Translations under genes and position numbers: made by a program
Shown here: positions 8,647-17,090 of the stretch, one piece after another
Layout of the letters: each line of letters starts with the position of its first letter
Numbering within the stretch: the stretch's first letter is position 1
Notes under the pieces: model-generated
What the model saw: only the letters and a program-made list of their open reading frames with translations
Databases searched by the model: none
Told to the model about the DNA's origin: nothing
Assembly: GCA_015295905.1 (NCBI GenBank)
Contig: DVEB01000188.1
Coordinates: forward strand, 1 to 39,746
Length of the DNA: 39,746 bases
Reading direction: 5' to 3'
From: Synechococcales cyanobacterium M55_K2018_004
GTDB taxonomy: Bacteria > Cyanobacteriota > Cyanobacteriia > Elainellales > Elainellaceae

Positions 8647-9447
8647 CTACTTCTTCTTTTTGCCTTTCTTGTCGTCGGATTTGGGCTTCTCTTCCTTCGC
8701 CGGCTTTTCTTTTGCAACGGGTTCTGGTGCAGGAACTGCTTCCTCGGCAGGCTTTTCGTCTACGACGGCTGCCGGTGCAGGGGCTGCTTCCTTTGCCCCC
8801 GTCTGAGCAGCAACTTCAGCCGCAAAATCCGATTCCTGCTTCTCGATGCCTTCCCCCATAATGAAGCGCACAAAGCGGCGCACCTGGATATTTTCCCCCA
8901 GACTTGCGATGTGCTTCTTCACCAGGTCTTCAACCGTAATGCTCTGGTCTTTGATATAAGGCTGTTCCAACAGAGCCATGTCTTTCAGGCGCTTTTCAAT
9001 GCGCCCTTCAACAATCTTCGCCCGGACGTTCTCTGGCTTGTTGGCCAGGTCATCCTTGCCCATTTCGATCGCTTTTTCCTTCTCAACCACTTCAGCAGGA
9101 ATATCGCTCACCCGCACGTACTCGACGTTAGGGCTGGCAGCGATCTGCATGGCAATGTCCTTAACCAGGGTTTGAAACGCTTCGTTACGGGCCACAAAGT
9201 CAGTCTGGCAGTTGACCTCAACCAACACCCCAATCCGACCACCCGTGTGGATATAGCTACCAACAAGACCCTCCGCCGTCGTTTTTCCGGCTTGCTTTTC
9301 GGCCTTGGTAATCCCACGTTGACGCAACCACTCCATGGCTTTCTCCATGTCGCCGTTGGTTTCTGCCAGGGCCTTTTTACAATCCATCATGCCTGCGCCA
9401 GTCTTATCGCGCAGTTCCTTAACCAGTTTTGCTGATATCTCCGCCAT
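8647..9447 (-). CDS. tsf: Translation elongation factor Ts with charged tail
   Basis: EF-Ts is the nucleotide exchange factor that reloads EF-Tu with GTP. The N-terminal UBA-like domain shows [18 protein letters not shown] and MEWLRQRGI. The core contains the diagnostic [10 protein letters not shown]. The C-terminal segment [15 protein letters not shown] closes the conserved part near residue 205. A further 58 residues form a low-complexity tail rich in Ala, Pro, Glu and Lys that ends KKGKKKK. The total of 266 residues exceeds the roughly 200-220 of short EF-Ts forms. It follows rpsB by 141 bases on the same strand, the usual rpsB-tsf operon. The ATG at 9447 gives the canonical [13 protein letters not shown] start. 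Confidence 0.97.
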   Translation of the reverse strand: MAEISAKLVKELRDKTGAGMMDCKKALAETNGDMEKAMEWLRQRGITKAEKQAGKTTAEGLVGSYIHTGGRIGVLVEVNCQTDFVARNEAFQTLVKDIAMQIAASPNVEYVRVSDIPAEVVEKEKAIEMGKDDLANKPENVRAKIVEGRIEKRLKDMALLEQPYIKDQSITVEDLVKKHIASLGENIQVRRFVRFIMGEGIEKQESDFAAEVAAQTGAKEAAPAPAAVVDEKPAEEAVPAPEPVAKEKPAKEEKPKSDDKKGKKKK

Positions 9448-9588
9448 TGTCTCTACATCCCTGTGTGCAACGTTGAATATGCAGGTCTGAGGCTTAACTT
9501 ATCAGGTTGGGGTGACAGGTGTTTTGAAATGTGATCTCTAACACCTCTCACCTCCCCAGATGACCTTGACCCGTTCAAGGCTCAGAAG

Positions 9589-10374
9589 CTACGCTTCAGA
9601 GTCTTCGTCGTCTTCCGCGTATTCGCTTTCGTCGTAGTCAAACTCTTCTTCGGCACCCTCGTAGTCTTCGTAGTCGTCCTCGACATCGAGTTGACCATGG
9701 CGACCTTCATAAATGGCATCCGCCAACCGTCCAACAATCAACTTAATCGAGCGAATTGCATCATCGTTGGCAGGAATCGGGATGTCCACCAAGTCGGGGT
9801 CGCAGTTTGTATCCAGCAGAGCCACGATAGGGATATTGAGCTTCTGGCATTCTTGGACTGCGTTGTATTCCCGTCGCTGGTCAACAATGATCACGACATC
9901 GGGCACTTTTCGCATGGACTTGATACCGCCCAAGTACTTCTCCAGCTTTTCCAGCTCGCGCCGCAGCATGGAAGCTTCTTTTTTAGGCAGCAGGTCAAGC
10001 TGACCTGTTTCTTGACGACGCTCCAGCTCTTTGAGGCGATCAACACGGGTTTTAATCGTTGCCCAGTTGGTCAACATCCCACCTAGCCAGCGCTGGTTGA
10101 CATAGTAGGCTCCGCAGCGAGATGCCTCTTGGGCAATAATGCCTGCAGCCTGACGCTTGGTACCAATAAACAAAAATTTCTTGCCCTGTTCAGCAGCAGT
10201 GCGCACGTAGTTATAAGCTTCCTCCATCAACTGGGCTGTCTGCACCAAGTCAATGATGTGCACACCGTTTCGTGCCGTATAGATGTAGGGCGACATTTTG
10301 GGGTTCCAGCGGCGGGTTTGATGCCCAAAGTGAACCCCTGACTCAAGCAACTGAGCCAAAGAAACAACTGGCAT
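9589..10374 (-). CDS. rpsB: Small ribosomal subunit protein uS2
   Basis: Ribosomal protein S2 of 261 residues, needed for assembly of the 30S head and for binding S1. The start [25 protein letters not shown] is canonical. [12 protein letters not shown] and [19 protein letters not shown] are typical. I chose the ATG at 10374 because AAAGGAG lies at ideal distance upstream; the longer open frame to 10467 reads through non-conserved sequence. The last 32 residues contain 20 Asp/Glu and no basic residue ([18 protein letters not shown]), an extension beyond the conserved fold. It is the first gene of the rpsB-tsf pair, and its promoter should lie at 10375-10500. Confidence 0.97.
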   Translation of the reverse strand: MPVVSLAQLLESGVHFGHQTRRWNPKMSPYIYTARNGVHIIDLVQTAQLMEEAYNYVRTAAEQGKKFLFIGTKRQAAGIIAQEASRCGAYYVNQRWLGGMLTNWATIKTRVDRLKELERRQETGQLDLLPKKEASMLRRELEKLEKYLGGIKSMRKVPDVVIIVDQRREYNAVQECQKLNIPIVALLDTNCDPDLVDIPIPANDDAIRSIKLIVGRLADAIYEGRHGQLDVEDDYEDYEGAEEEFDYDESEYAEDDEDSEA

Positions 10375-10503
10375 GAATTCAACTCCTTTCGGGTTTTTCC
10401 TCCACCTGGCAGTATTTTTGGGACTGGCCAAAAACACCCGAAAATCCAGGTGTGTGATTTTAGACAACTTCTCTAGAGTAGCATGTGAGCAGACGGGTGG
10501 TTA

Positions 10504-12495
10504 CTAAACGCGGTTGAGGAGTTCTGTGGATTCGGTCTGTTGTTCTTCCGGAGATTGCTGTGGGTCTGCAAGTGGAAAGGCAATTTCCACGGTTGCGCCT
10601 CGATTGATTCCTTCGCTGTAAAGCTCAATGGTGCCCCCCATTCGTTCCACCAATTGTTTGGAGATGGCCAGACCTAAGCCTGTCCCCTCATGCTTGCGGG
10701 TGGTTGAACCATCAGCCATGACAAACGGTCGGAACAACTTTGCAATTTGATCAGGGGGAACACCCACACCCGTGTCTTGAAAGGAGACGACAATCCACGT
10801 TTGACTGGTGGATGGTGGAGCGATCGCCTGATCTGCGGAATCAGCTTCGGCGGTAGGCGGGGTATGAAGGATTGGCTCCTTCAAGAGACGGGTCTGGATG
10901 GTAATTCCGCCTTCATCGGTGAACTTCACTGCATTGGAAAGGACATTGAGAAAAACTTGTCGCAACCGTTCAGGGTCAGCCCAGACAATGAACTCCTTCG
11001 ATAGATCTGGCAGATTAAATTCCAGGTTTTTGCGTTGAATTTCAACCCGTTGAAGTTCAATGACTTCTCTCAGCACTGTGGTCAAGTCAAAATATTTGGG
11101 GGTGTAGCGTTCTCTTCGCTTAATGATGCTCTGAATGTCAAGCAAGTCATTGATGATGTTGAGCAGATGCACTGCCGCACTATCGGCTTGCTTCAGCAGA
11201 TCCATTTCCTCTTCTCGGTCATCGCAGTACCCATCTTTGATCAGGCGAATACAACCGATGATGGCGTTCAGGGGAGTGCGCAGTTCGTGAGAGGTGGTTG
11301 CCAGAAATTCGCTCTTCAGTTGGTTGGCAGTTTCTGCTTCTTGCCAGGCGGCCTCTAGTTCCATGGCTCGCTCTTCTAGGCGTTTTACGAGGTTGTCGAG
11401 GACTTCCGCAAGCTGATTCAGTTCCCTCACCCGAAAATCTTTGGGAGCGCCTTCACGTAGTTCTCGTTTGTGTAGGCGGCGAGCATAGCGACCCAATTTC
11501 TCGATCGGGAGAGCCAAGTCGCGGGCCATGTAGAGCATGCCCAGTAGGTGTGCCGCCAGCAAACCAGCCGTGAGAATAAACAGGATTTGGGCGATCGCCT
11601 CTAGTCCTTTTAGTGCGGCTTCCTCGGGAGTCACCGCTAGGACTGTCCAGATCTGCCGTTCAGATTGAGTGACTGACACGTTGAGAGGGCTGTAGCCAGC
11701 GAGCCATGTTTTGCGATCGCCTGCAAAGTCTCCCAGGTTCAGCACCCCTCGCTCTCCCCGCTGAGCCGCATCAAGCATCACCTCAAATTGGGAAACGTCA
11801 TATTCTGCATTGATGTTTTGGCCGATCCGATTAGGTAGGGGATGCGCTAGAAAATTGCCCTCTGGGTCAATCACTACAGTGTAGCCTAGCAATGACCAGG
11901 GTTGAGCACTTTCAAGCTGTTGCAGAATGGCATAGGCACTGATGGCGTATTTGAGTCCCCCCTGGTTATCGTAGACTGGGACACTGATCGACAGGTCAAG
12001 CTTAATCTGCCGGTCGTTTTGGGGGATGCGATAGGGGGGATTGGGGTTGAGGCGAAAGGTGTTGACCTGGTAGGGATTATTGGGTGTGATTTGGAGCGGC
12101 CAGGCATAGTCAGAAGGAGAGGCGATCGCCCGGTTGCCACAGGTACTCGCGAGCGGGGCAAGGGTTTTGAGGTCGATTAGTTGCAGGCAGCGAATGCTGG
12201 GCGCTTGGCTCTGCAACTGCTGGAAAAGTTGTAGGACTTGAGGGCGATCGCCCCGACGTAGCACGTCTGTTTGACTGGCAAGGGAAAGACTCGTCTGAAG
12301 GGACTGGAGCGATGCCTGAATTGTATCGGCCTTACGAATTGCACTTTCCGTCAAATTTTGCTGGGCTGCAAACAGCAGGTTGCCGTGTATTCTGCGAAAG
12401 GTAACAGCCATGCCGAACAACAGCACAGGGATGCTGAACAGCAGAATCCGCGTCAAAAGCAAACGACGAAATGAGGACTGACCCAGCAGTGGCAT
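10504..12495 (-). CDS. Membrane sensor histidine kinase, Cache-HAMP type
   Basis: A 663-residue two-component sensor. An N-terminal membrane helix (about 12-32) precedes a periplasmic region of about 265 residues with Cache-like features (VYDNQGGLKYAISAYAI and VVIDPEGNFLAHP). A second membrane helix spans about 300-323, followed by a HAMP-like segment and a coiled coil. The dimerisation domain has FLATTSHELRTPLNAI with the phospho-accepting His403. The ATPase domain shows LRQVFLNVLSNAVKFTDEGG, DTGVGV and GTGLGLAISKQLVERMGG. No receiver domain or adjacent response regulator is present, so it is an orphan kinase with an unknown partner and ligand. Cache domains of this kind usually bind small molecules outside the cytoplasm. 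The Gln/Ser-rich tail after residue 645 is not conserved-looking. Confidence 0.92.
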   Translation of the reverse strand: MPLLGQSSFRRLLLTRILLFSIPVLLFGMAVTFRRIHGNLLFAAQQNLTESAIRKADTIQASLQSLQTSLSLASQTDVLRRGDRPQVLQLFQQLQSQAPSIRCLQLIDLKTLAPLASTCGNRAIASPSDYAWPLQITPNNPYQVNTFRLNPNPPYRIPQNDRQIKLDLSISVPVYDNQGGLKYAISAYAILQQLESAQPWSLLGYTVVIDPEGNFLAHPLPNRIGQNINAEYDVSQFEVMLDAAQRGERGVLNLGDFAGDRKTWLAGYSPLNVSVTQSERQIWTVLAVTPEEAALKGLEAIAQILFILTAGLLAAHLLGMLYMARDLALPIEKLGRYARRLHKRELREGAPKDFRVRELNQLAEVLDNLVKRLEERAMELEAAWQEAETANQLKSEFLATTSHELRTPLNAIIGCIRLIKDGYCDDREEEMDLLKQADSAAVHLLNIINDLLDIQSIIKRRERYTPKYFDLTTVLREVIELQRVEIQRKNLEFNLPDLSKEFIVWADPERLRQVFLNVLSNAVKFTDEGGITIQTRLLKEPILHTPPTAEADSADQAIAPPSTSQTWIVVSFQDTGVGVPPDQIAKLFRPFVMADGSTTRKHEGTGLGLAISKQLVERMGGTIELYSEGINRGATVEIAFPLADPQQSPEEQQTESTELLNRV

Positions 12496-12879
12496 ACTGA
12501 CTTACGGCCTTAGTGACTTTAACCCACTCGATCTTTAAAAAATTAATCTTCGATCACTGCTCCCTGCAAAAACATCCGTAGGCACAAAAACCTTCTTGAA
12601 AACTTTAAACTCTAATTTTGACTCTCCTGAACCTTGGCTAGCAGTTCGCGTTGCCGGCATCTAACATCCGTGGATTCTTCTGGGGCAACGCAGCCCCCCA
12701 AAAAATCAGAGCGTCTTGTTCTCATTTTTATCGGGGTTGATTCAGATCAGGGTCTATTCAGAAGTTCGTTGACGATGCGCTGAGTGTTCCTCAGTCCAGG
12801 TCAATCTGCAATCTATCAAGCTCAAATGTCAGGATAAAACAAAGGTAGAGAAACGGCTACCTGTGTCTCTGCTGTTTGC
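12496..12879. other. Intergenic gap between divergent genes
   Basis: This 384-bp gap separates the kinase start from the RibD-type gene start, so both promoters should lie here. An 8-bp inverted repeat (GCGTTGCC at 12648, GGCAACGC at 12684) is followed by a C-run and A-run. I cannot assign it a function. I see no other gene or repeat family member. Confidence 0.4.
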
Positions 12880-13623
12880 ATGGCTGCTGCGACTGTGTTG
12901 CGTCCCTACATCTCTGTAATCCTTGCCATCAGCGCTGATGGCAAGATCGCGGACCGGGTGCGATCGCCCGCTCGGTTTGGCTCCTCGCGCGATAAAGCCC
13001 ACCTTGAAGCCCGCCTTGCCGAAGCCGATGCTGTGCTGTTTGGGGCAGGCACACTGCGTGCCTACGGCACCACATTGCCTCTTTCGAGTCCTGCACTGTT
13101 AGAACAACGGCAGCAGCAGGGCAAATCCCCACAGCCCGTTCACATTGTTTGCTCTCAGAGCGGTCACGTCGATCCGACGCTCCAGTTTTTTCGGCAGGCG
13201 GTTCCTCGCTGGTTGCTCACGAGTCCAGCGGGCGCTAAACCCTGGCTACCCCAGCCGCCGCTTGCACAGTTTCCAGATGTGCCACCATCCGCTCCGTTAG
13301 CGCCTTGGTTTGAGCAGGTGATCGAGGTTCCTACTAACGCCGATGGCCTGGATTGGACGGCTGCCCTTGCAGCCTTGAAAGATCGCGGGATTGAGCGGCT
13401 GGCCGTCATAGGGGGAGGCGTGCTGGTCGCTTCCCTGCTGGCACTGGGTGCCATTGACGAACTCTGGCTCACAGTCTGTCCACTGCTATTGGGTGGTGTA
13501 GACGCGCCTACACCTGTGGAGGGAAAAGGCTTTCTGGCAGCGATCGCCCCCCAACTGGAACTGCTCTCTGTAGAGGCGATCGGCCACGAAGTCTTCCTGC
13601 ACTACCGAGTCCTGCGCCGCTAA
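12880..13623 (+). CDS. RibD C-terminal-like (DHFR-fold) reductase
   Basis: A 247-residue stand-alone reductase of the RibD C-terminal/dihydrofolate reductase-like superfamily. In riboflavin synthesis this fold uses NADPH to reduce the ribosyl group of the pyrimidine intermediate. Visible features are the first strand PYISVILAISADGKIAD, EADAVLFGAGTLRAYGTTL, the nucleotide-binding IERLAVIGGGVLVASLL and IDELWLTVCPLLLGG. The deaminase domain found in full-length RibD is missing, so this protein alone cannot do both steps. It may work with a separate deaminase or act on another pteridine-like substrate. The ATG at 12880 is the first good start. Nothing in the surroundings points to riboflavin synthesis. 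Confidence 0.85.
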   Translation: MAAATVLRPYISVILAISADGKIADRVRSPARFGSSRDKAHLEARLAEADAVLFGAGTLRAYGTTLPLSSPALLEQRQQQGKSPQPVHIVCSQSGHVDPTLQFFRQAVPRWLLTSPAGAKPWLPQPPLAQFPDVPPSAPLAPWFEQVIEVPTNADGLDWTAALAALKDRGIERLAVIGGGVLVASLLALGAIDELWLTVCPLLLGGVDAPTPVEGKGFLAAIAPQLELLSVEAIGHEVFLHYRVLRR

Positions 13624-13725
13624 TCCAAAATCTCAACTCTAGAATCCCTTGGTTTTCCACCCAAACATCTCATAAACAGCACCGCACATCGCCCAAATGC
13701 TTAAAATTGCTTTACCTTAAAAAGC

Positions 13726-14910
13726 ATGGTGGAACAGCTTAAGTCGCACGTTTCTGTTACGTTCGTTAACCACATTGCCGAAATTCCCCAGGCAGCATGG
13801 GATGCACTCGCTCTGCCCCTGAAAACGCCTTTTTTTGAGTGGGAGTGGCTGCACAACCTGGAAGCCTCTGGCAGTGCAACAGCAAGGCAAGGGTGGTTGC
13901 CTAACCACCTGACAGTTTGGCGCGATCGCACCCTGATTGCTGCTGCCCCGCTATACCGAAAGGGCCACAGCTATGGCGAATTTGTGTTCGACCACGAGTG
14001 GGCACACTTGGCGGATCGGTTAGGCGTGCAATACTACCCCAAACTAGTGGGAATGTCGCCCTTTACCCCTGCGGAAGGCTATCGGTTCCTGATTGCCCCG
14101 GGTGAAAACGAGGATGAACTGACAGAATTGATGGTTGCGGCGATCGACCAATTCTGTGTGCACCATCAAATTTCGGGGTGCCACTTCCTCTATGTCGATC
14201 CGGATTGGATGCCACGGCTTGAACAGCGGGGATTCTCTCGCTGGTTGAACCATAACTACGTCTGGAAAAACCGCAGGTTTTTGAGCTTTGACGACTACCT
14301 CGCCGCCTTTAATGCAAATCAGCGGCGCAACATTAAACGAGAACGCAAAGCAGTAGAAAATGCGGGGCTGCGTTTCCGAGTCCACACCGGTGAAGACATC
14401 AGTCGGTCGCTTTATACCCAGATGTATGCCTTCTATAGTGATACCTGTGACAAATTCGGCTGGTGGGGCAGCAAGTATCTGACCAAGCGATTTTTTGAAC
14501 AGCTTTACCCCACCTATCGCCACCGCACTGTTTTCTTTGCTGCCTACTCAGAGGATGATCCCCACCATCCCATCGGCATGTCGATCTGTTTCTACAAAGG
14601 GAATCAGCTTTATGGACGGTATTGGGGGGCGCGGCAAGACCTAGAGAACCTGCATTTCGATGCTTGTTACTATACGCCGATTGAGTGGGCGATCGCCAAC
14701 GGCATCCAGACCTTTGACCCTGGGGCGGGCGGTCGTCACAAAAAGCGGCGAGGTTTCCCCGCAACTCCCAATCACTCCCTCCATCGCTTCTACGACCCCC
14801 GATTCGCTCAAATCTTGCAGCGCTATATCGAGCAATACAACGAGATGGAACAGCAACAAATCGAGGCAATCAACCAAGACTTGCCGTTTAAGCAAAACTT
14901 AGAACCCTAA
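13726..14910 (+). CDS. FemAB-like GNAT-fold protein (PF04339 type)
   Basis: A 394-residue cytoplasmic protein of the family often labelled GNAT family N-acetyltransferase or peptidoglycan biosynthesis protein (DUF482/FemAB_like). Characteristic parts are AAWDALALPLKTPFFEWEWLHNLEASG near the N-terminus, RRNIKRERKAVENAGLR in the middle, YGRYWGARQDLENLHFDACYY and the C-terminal FDPGAGGRHKKRRGF. Members have two acetyltransferase-like folds, and their substrates are mostly unknown; an aminoacyl transfer role by analogy with FemAB is only a guess. ATG at 13726 precedes MVEQLKSHVSVTF. It follows the RibD-type gene by 102 bases on the same strand. A short degenerate repeat begins right after the stop. 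Confidence 0.85.
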   Translation: MVEQLKSHVSVTFVNHIAEIPQAAWDALALPLKTPFFEWEWLHNLEASGSATARQGWLPNHLTVWRDRTLIAAAPLYRKGHSYGEFVFDHEWAHLADRLGVQYYPKLVGMSPFTPAEGYRFLIAPGENEDELTELMVAAIDQFCVHHQISGCHFLYVDPDWMPRLEQRGFSRWLNHNYVWKNRRFLSFDDYLAAFNANQRRNIKRERKAVENAGLRFRVHTGEDISRSLYTQMYAFYSDTCDKFGWWGSKYLTKRFFEQLYPTYRHRTVFFAAYSEDDPHHPIGMSICFYKGNQLYGRYWGARQDLENLHFDACYYTPIEWAIANGIQTFDPGAGGRHKKRRGFPATPNHSLHRFYDPRFAQILQRYIEQYNEMEQQQIEAINQDLPFKQNLEP

Positions 14911-14914
14911 CAAT

Positions 14915-14966
14915 AACCCGAATTCCGAATAATACCGACGGAGTCGGTATAACCAGAACTGATGTT
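14915..14966. repeat. Family I MITE-like repeat, short derivative
   Basis: On the minus strand the right end reads AACATCAGTTCTGGTTATAC, close to the family end AACGTCAGTTCTAGTTAAG. The centre is a small hairpin, ATACCGAC/GTCGGTAT. The left end AACCCGAATTCCGAATAA is degenerate. At 52 bp it would be an internally deleted copy, placed directly after a stop codon (14910). Confidence 0.5.
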
Positions 14967-15049
14967 TAACTAGCTACTTTACACTACACCCCACTGACCC
15001 AATAACCGGGGGACATGAGAGTTGCTGGGTTACTCGACTGATCGCCAAC

Positions 15050-15766
15050 CTAACGAGCACAGTTTTCTGACAGGCAGACGACCAACACCGACTGAATCTT
15101 GGCATCTTCACGGAACTGCTGGGTCTCGTTGAATTCTTGGGTCGGCGAGGCATAGATGCCCGCAGGATTGCTGTTGCCGTTGCCCGTAGCGAAGGAAATA
15201 TTCGGCTCAGGTTGGCGTTGAAACCGCACGTACTCTCGTCCTTCATTCTGCAAATTGTAGGAGAGCGTCGCTTTGCCGTAGACCGAGACCGCTTCCCGAA
15301 TCAGTGTTCCCGGCCCCACGCCTTCAGCCGTCTGAAAGTCGGGGTTTTCGGTATAAATCCCCTGGATTACATCAGTATCGTTGAAGGTGGTCCCTGCCAG
15401 GTAAAGAATGTAATAGTCTACCTTACCGGCACGACTCACAGCGATCGCATCAAAATCCACAATAAAAGGCGACTTCACCATAAACTCAGTTCCCGCCTCC
15501 GCCTTTTGCTTCAGTTCGCCTAGGGTCATTCCCAGTTGGGCATTTCCTATTCCCTGAGCAGAGATAAGCGGACGCTGGGGAACGGGGGGTTGCGTGATAG
15601 GCGTAGCTGTGGGAGTAGCCGTGGGAGTGGGGCTGGGAGTCGCAGGGGTGGGACTCCCAGCAATTGGCGTGGGAGAGGGAGACGGGGTAGAAGCCACCTG
15701 ATTGCAGCCAGTCGCCACCAGCAAAAGGCTGGAAACCAGGAAGCAGGTGGGGAGAATGCGAATCAT
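15050..15766 (-). CDS. Lipoprotein with Pro/Thr-rich linker
   Basis: A 238-residue predicted lipoprotein. MIRILPTCFLVSSLLLVATGC gives a signal with lipobox VATGC and lipidated Cys21. A low-complexity linker of about 50 residues (PSPSPTPIAGSP, then TPSPTPTATPTATP) holds the globular part away from the membrane. That domain has ISAQGIGNAQLGMTLGELKQKA followed by beta-rich sequence with YVRFQRQPEPNISFATGNG and three Cys, one near the C-terminus (SENCAR). The opening GIGxxxLGMTxxELK resembles small lipid-anchored domains found in other cyanobacterial proteins; no function is known to me. I chose the ATG at 15766 because the signal peptide begins there; the upstream extension MLFWFKMAVSFAQRPG would place the signal internally. 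Confidence 0.75.
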   Translation of the reverse strand: MIRILPTCFLVSSLLLVATGCNQVASTPSPSPTPIAGSPTPATPSPTPTATPTATPITQPPVPQRPLISAQGIGNAQLGMTLGELKQKAEAGTEFMVKSPFIVDFDAIAVSRAGKVDYYILYLAGTTFNDTDVIQGIYTENPDFQTAEGVGPGTLIREAVSVYGKATLSYNLQNEGREYVRFQRQPEPNISFATGNGNSNPAGIYASPTQEFNETQQFREDAKIQSVLVVCLSENCAR

Positions 15767-15848
15767 ACCAGGACGCTGAGCAAAAGACACCGCCATCTTA
15801 AACCAAAACAACAAAAATGCACTGGAAGGGTGGAGTCAACTCGCTTCT

Positions 15849-15915
15849 CTCAGTATAAAAACTCAACATCTGGAGGGGCGCACCCTGTAGGTGCGCCCCT
15901 CCAGATGTTGAGTGT
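15849..15915. repeat. 24-bp perfect-stem hairpin with family II end
   Basis: Arms 15861-15884 and 15890-15913 are perfectly complementary over 24 bp with a 5-base loop (CTGTA). The bases just before, CTCAGTATAAAAACT, match the left end of the family II repeat at 4060. The hairpin lies between the 5' end of the lipoprotein gene and the 3' end of the DUF1350 gene, both on the minus strand, so it could terminate the upstream transcript. Confidence 0.75.
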
Positions 15916-15995
15916 AAGGTGAGCCCGTCTGTGACAAGCCAACCTCACACTCAATGCCCAAAATGCAACGTGCTGCTAACCAACCCATGCTTCAT

Positions 15996-16772
15996 CTAGG
16001 CCTTAGCAAAGGGGTTAAGCCACAACCGAATCGTTTGCTTGAGCTGGTTGAAATCACGGTTGAGTTCCTGGCGCATCAGTTGCCCTAGGGCATCGAAGGG
16101 GGTAAACACCTCCCCTGCCTGCCATTTAAAGTCCTGCCCCAGAGGCGTCAGGTGGTTCCCCTTGAGGATTTGCAAACTGGTAAGGTCAGGACAGCGCTGC
16201 AGCATCACATCATGTAGCGATCGCGTCTGGTCAATATCATCATGCTTGAACTTGACCAGTAAGTTGCGCCGCACCTGATAGTTACGCAGGATTAACTCAT
16301 TCGTCTCTTCTGGCGAAGGCGTAAACTCAACATTGATCGGAGTGGGAGCGAGTTGAACAAATTGTTCTAGGAAGGGAATCGACCGCTTGGCAGGATAGTT
16401 GTTGAAGGAGATCAGCAGGTTTCCTGCTCGCTCCTGCGGATACAGACTGCCAATCAGTAGGTGTAATTTACACCCCATACTGTGCCCAACACCGTAGATG
16501 GGTAGGTAGCGACGCTTAAACTGTTTGTCATACAGCTCATCCATCGCGCGGGTAAAGGCGGCCAACACCTGACGGGCGATCGCTCCGTGGTCGAAGGTGT
16601 TGACGAAGGGGGTTGCCACCACCGCGTAACCTTCTTCGGCCAGAAATTCGAGTAAGGAGCGATAGGTCAACTGGGGAGCCGCCGCCACAAACGCTCCTCC
16701 CAAAAAATGCACCACTGCCCTAGGGCGCGGCGGCACTACCACCCAGTTGCCCGCAATTTCTTGCCATTCCAT
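15996..16772 (-). CDS. DUF1350 family alpha/beta-hydrolase-like protein
   Basis: A 258-residue protein of the DUF1350 family, found in cyanobacteria and plant plastids. The fold is alpha/beta hydrolase-like: RAVVHFLGGAFVAAAPQLTYR near the N-terminus carries an oxyanion-type loop, and GVGHSMGCKLHLLIG holds the candidate nucleophile Ser98. PFVNTFDHGAIARQVL and SFNNYPAKRSIPF are family-typical, and a late ILKGNHLTPLGQ supplies a candidate catalytic His. No substrate is established for the family that I know of. ATG at 16772 gives MEWQEIAGNWVVVPP; the upstream frame to 16922 runs through a dispersed repeat and has no homology-like sequence. There is no signal peptide. Confidence 0.85.
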   Translation of the reverse strand: MEWQEIAGNWVVVPPRPRAVVHFLGGAFVAAAPQLTYRSLLEFLAEEGYAVVATPFVNTFDHGAIARQVLAAFTRAMDELYDKQFKRRYLPIYGVGHSMGCKLHLLIGSLYPQERAGNLLISFNNYPAKRSIPFLEQFVQLAPTPINVEFTPSPEETNELILRNYQVRRNLLVKFKHDDIDQTRSLHDVMLQRCPDLTSLQILKGNHLTPLGQDFKWQAGEVFTPFDALGQLMRQELNRDFNQLKQTIRLWLNPFAKA

Positions 16773-16817
16773 AGCTTGAAGAAATTTGAAGAAAAATGAA
16801 GCCTCTGCCCCTATGGT

Positions 16818-16940
16818 AACGTCAGTTCTAGTTAAGCAGGGTTTGGGGCACCCCGCATGGCGCGATGACCCAAACCCCTCAATGGTCCGTGCACAATGCT
16901 CACGAAACATCAAGAGTTCCAACTTGTCCCGAATTTACGT
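16818..16940. repeat. Family I MITE-like repeat, two-hairpin copy
   Basis: The left end AACGTCAGTTCTAGTTAAG and the right end, read on the minus strand as ACGTAAATTCGGGACAAG, are terminal inverted repeats. Inside are two stems, GGTTTGGG...CCCAAACC and a second one around GTCCGTGCACAATGCTCACG. It fills most of the 300-bp gap between the queA stop and the DUF1350 start, where the DUF1350 promoter would be expected. Confidence 0.75.
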
Positions 16941-17056
16941 GATGACGGTTTTCATCTAGCTGCTTGCAGTAGTGCGGTCGGTGACCACACCACTCAACCC
17001 CTTAACCAACTGGATCGTGTGCTACAAGAGACAGCTTCGCAGCGTATATTGACCTC

Positions 17057-17090
17057 TATACATGAGGGGCTGTTATACATGAGGGGCTGT
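17057..17090. repeat. Perfect 17-bp tandem duplication at queA 3' end
   Basis: TATACATGAGGGGCTGT occurs twice in a row (17057-17073 and 17074-17090). The second copy encodes the last queA codons (...APHV) up to its stop at 17073-17075, and the first copy lies just past the stop. This is a recent-looking duplication. Confidence 0.85.

Noticed and set aside
8578-9435. A 285-residue plus-strand open frame across tsf
   Set aside because: It is the antisense shadow of tsf, whose frame carries the EF-Ts motifs; the opposite frame is rich in Leu, Phe, Cys and His without a domain.
10504-12495. A complete two-component operon
   Set aside because: No response regulator is adjacent; neighbours are rpsB and a divergent reductase.
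16773-16922. An N-terminal extension of the DUF1350 protein to 16922
   Set aside because: The extension is translated from the family I repeat and is not part of the conserved fold; the ATG at 16772 starts the family sequence.
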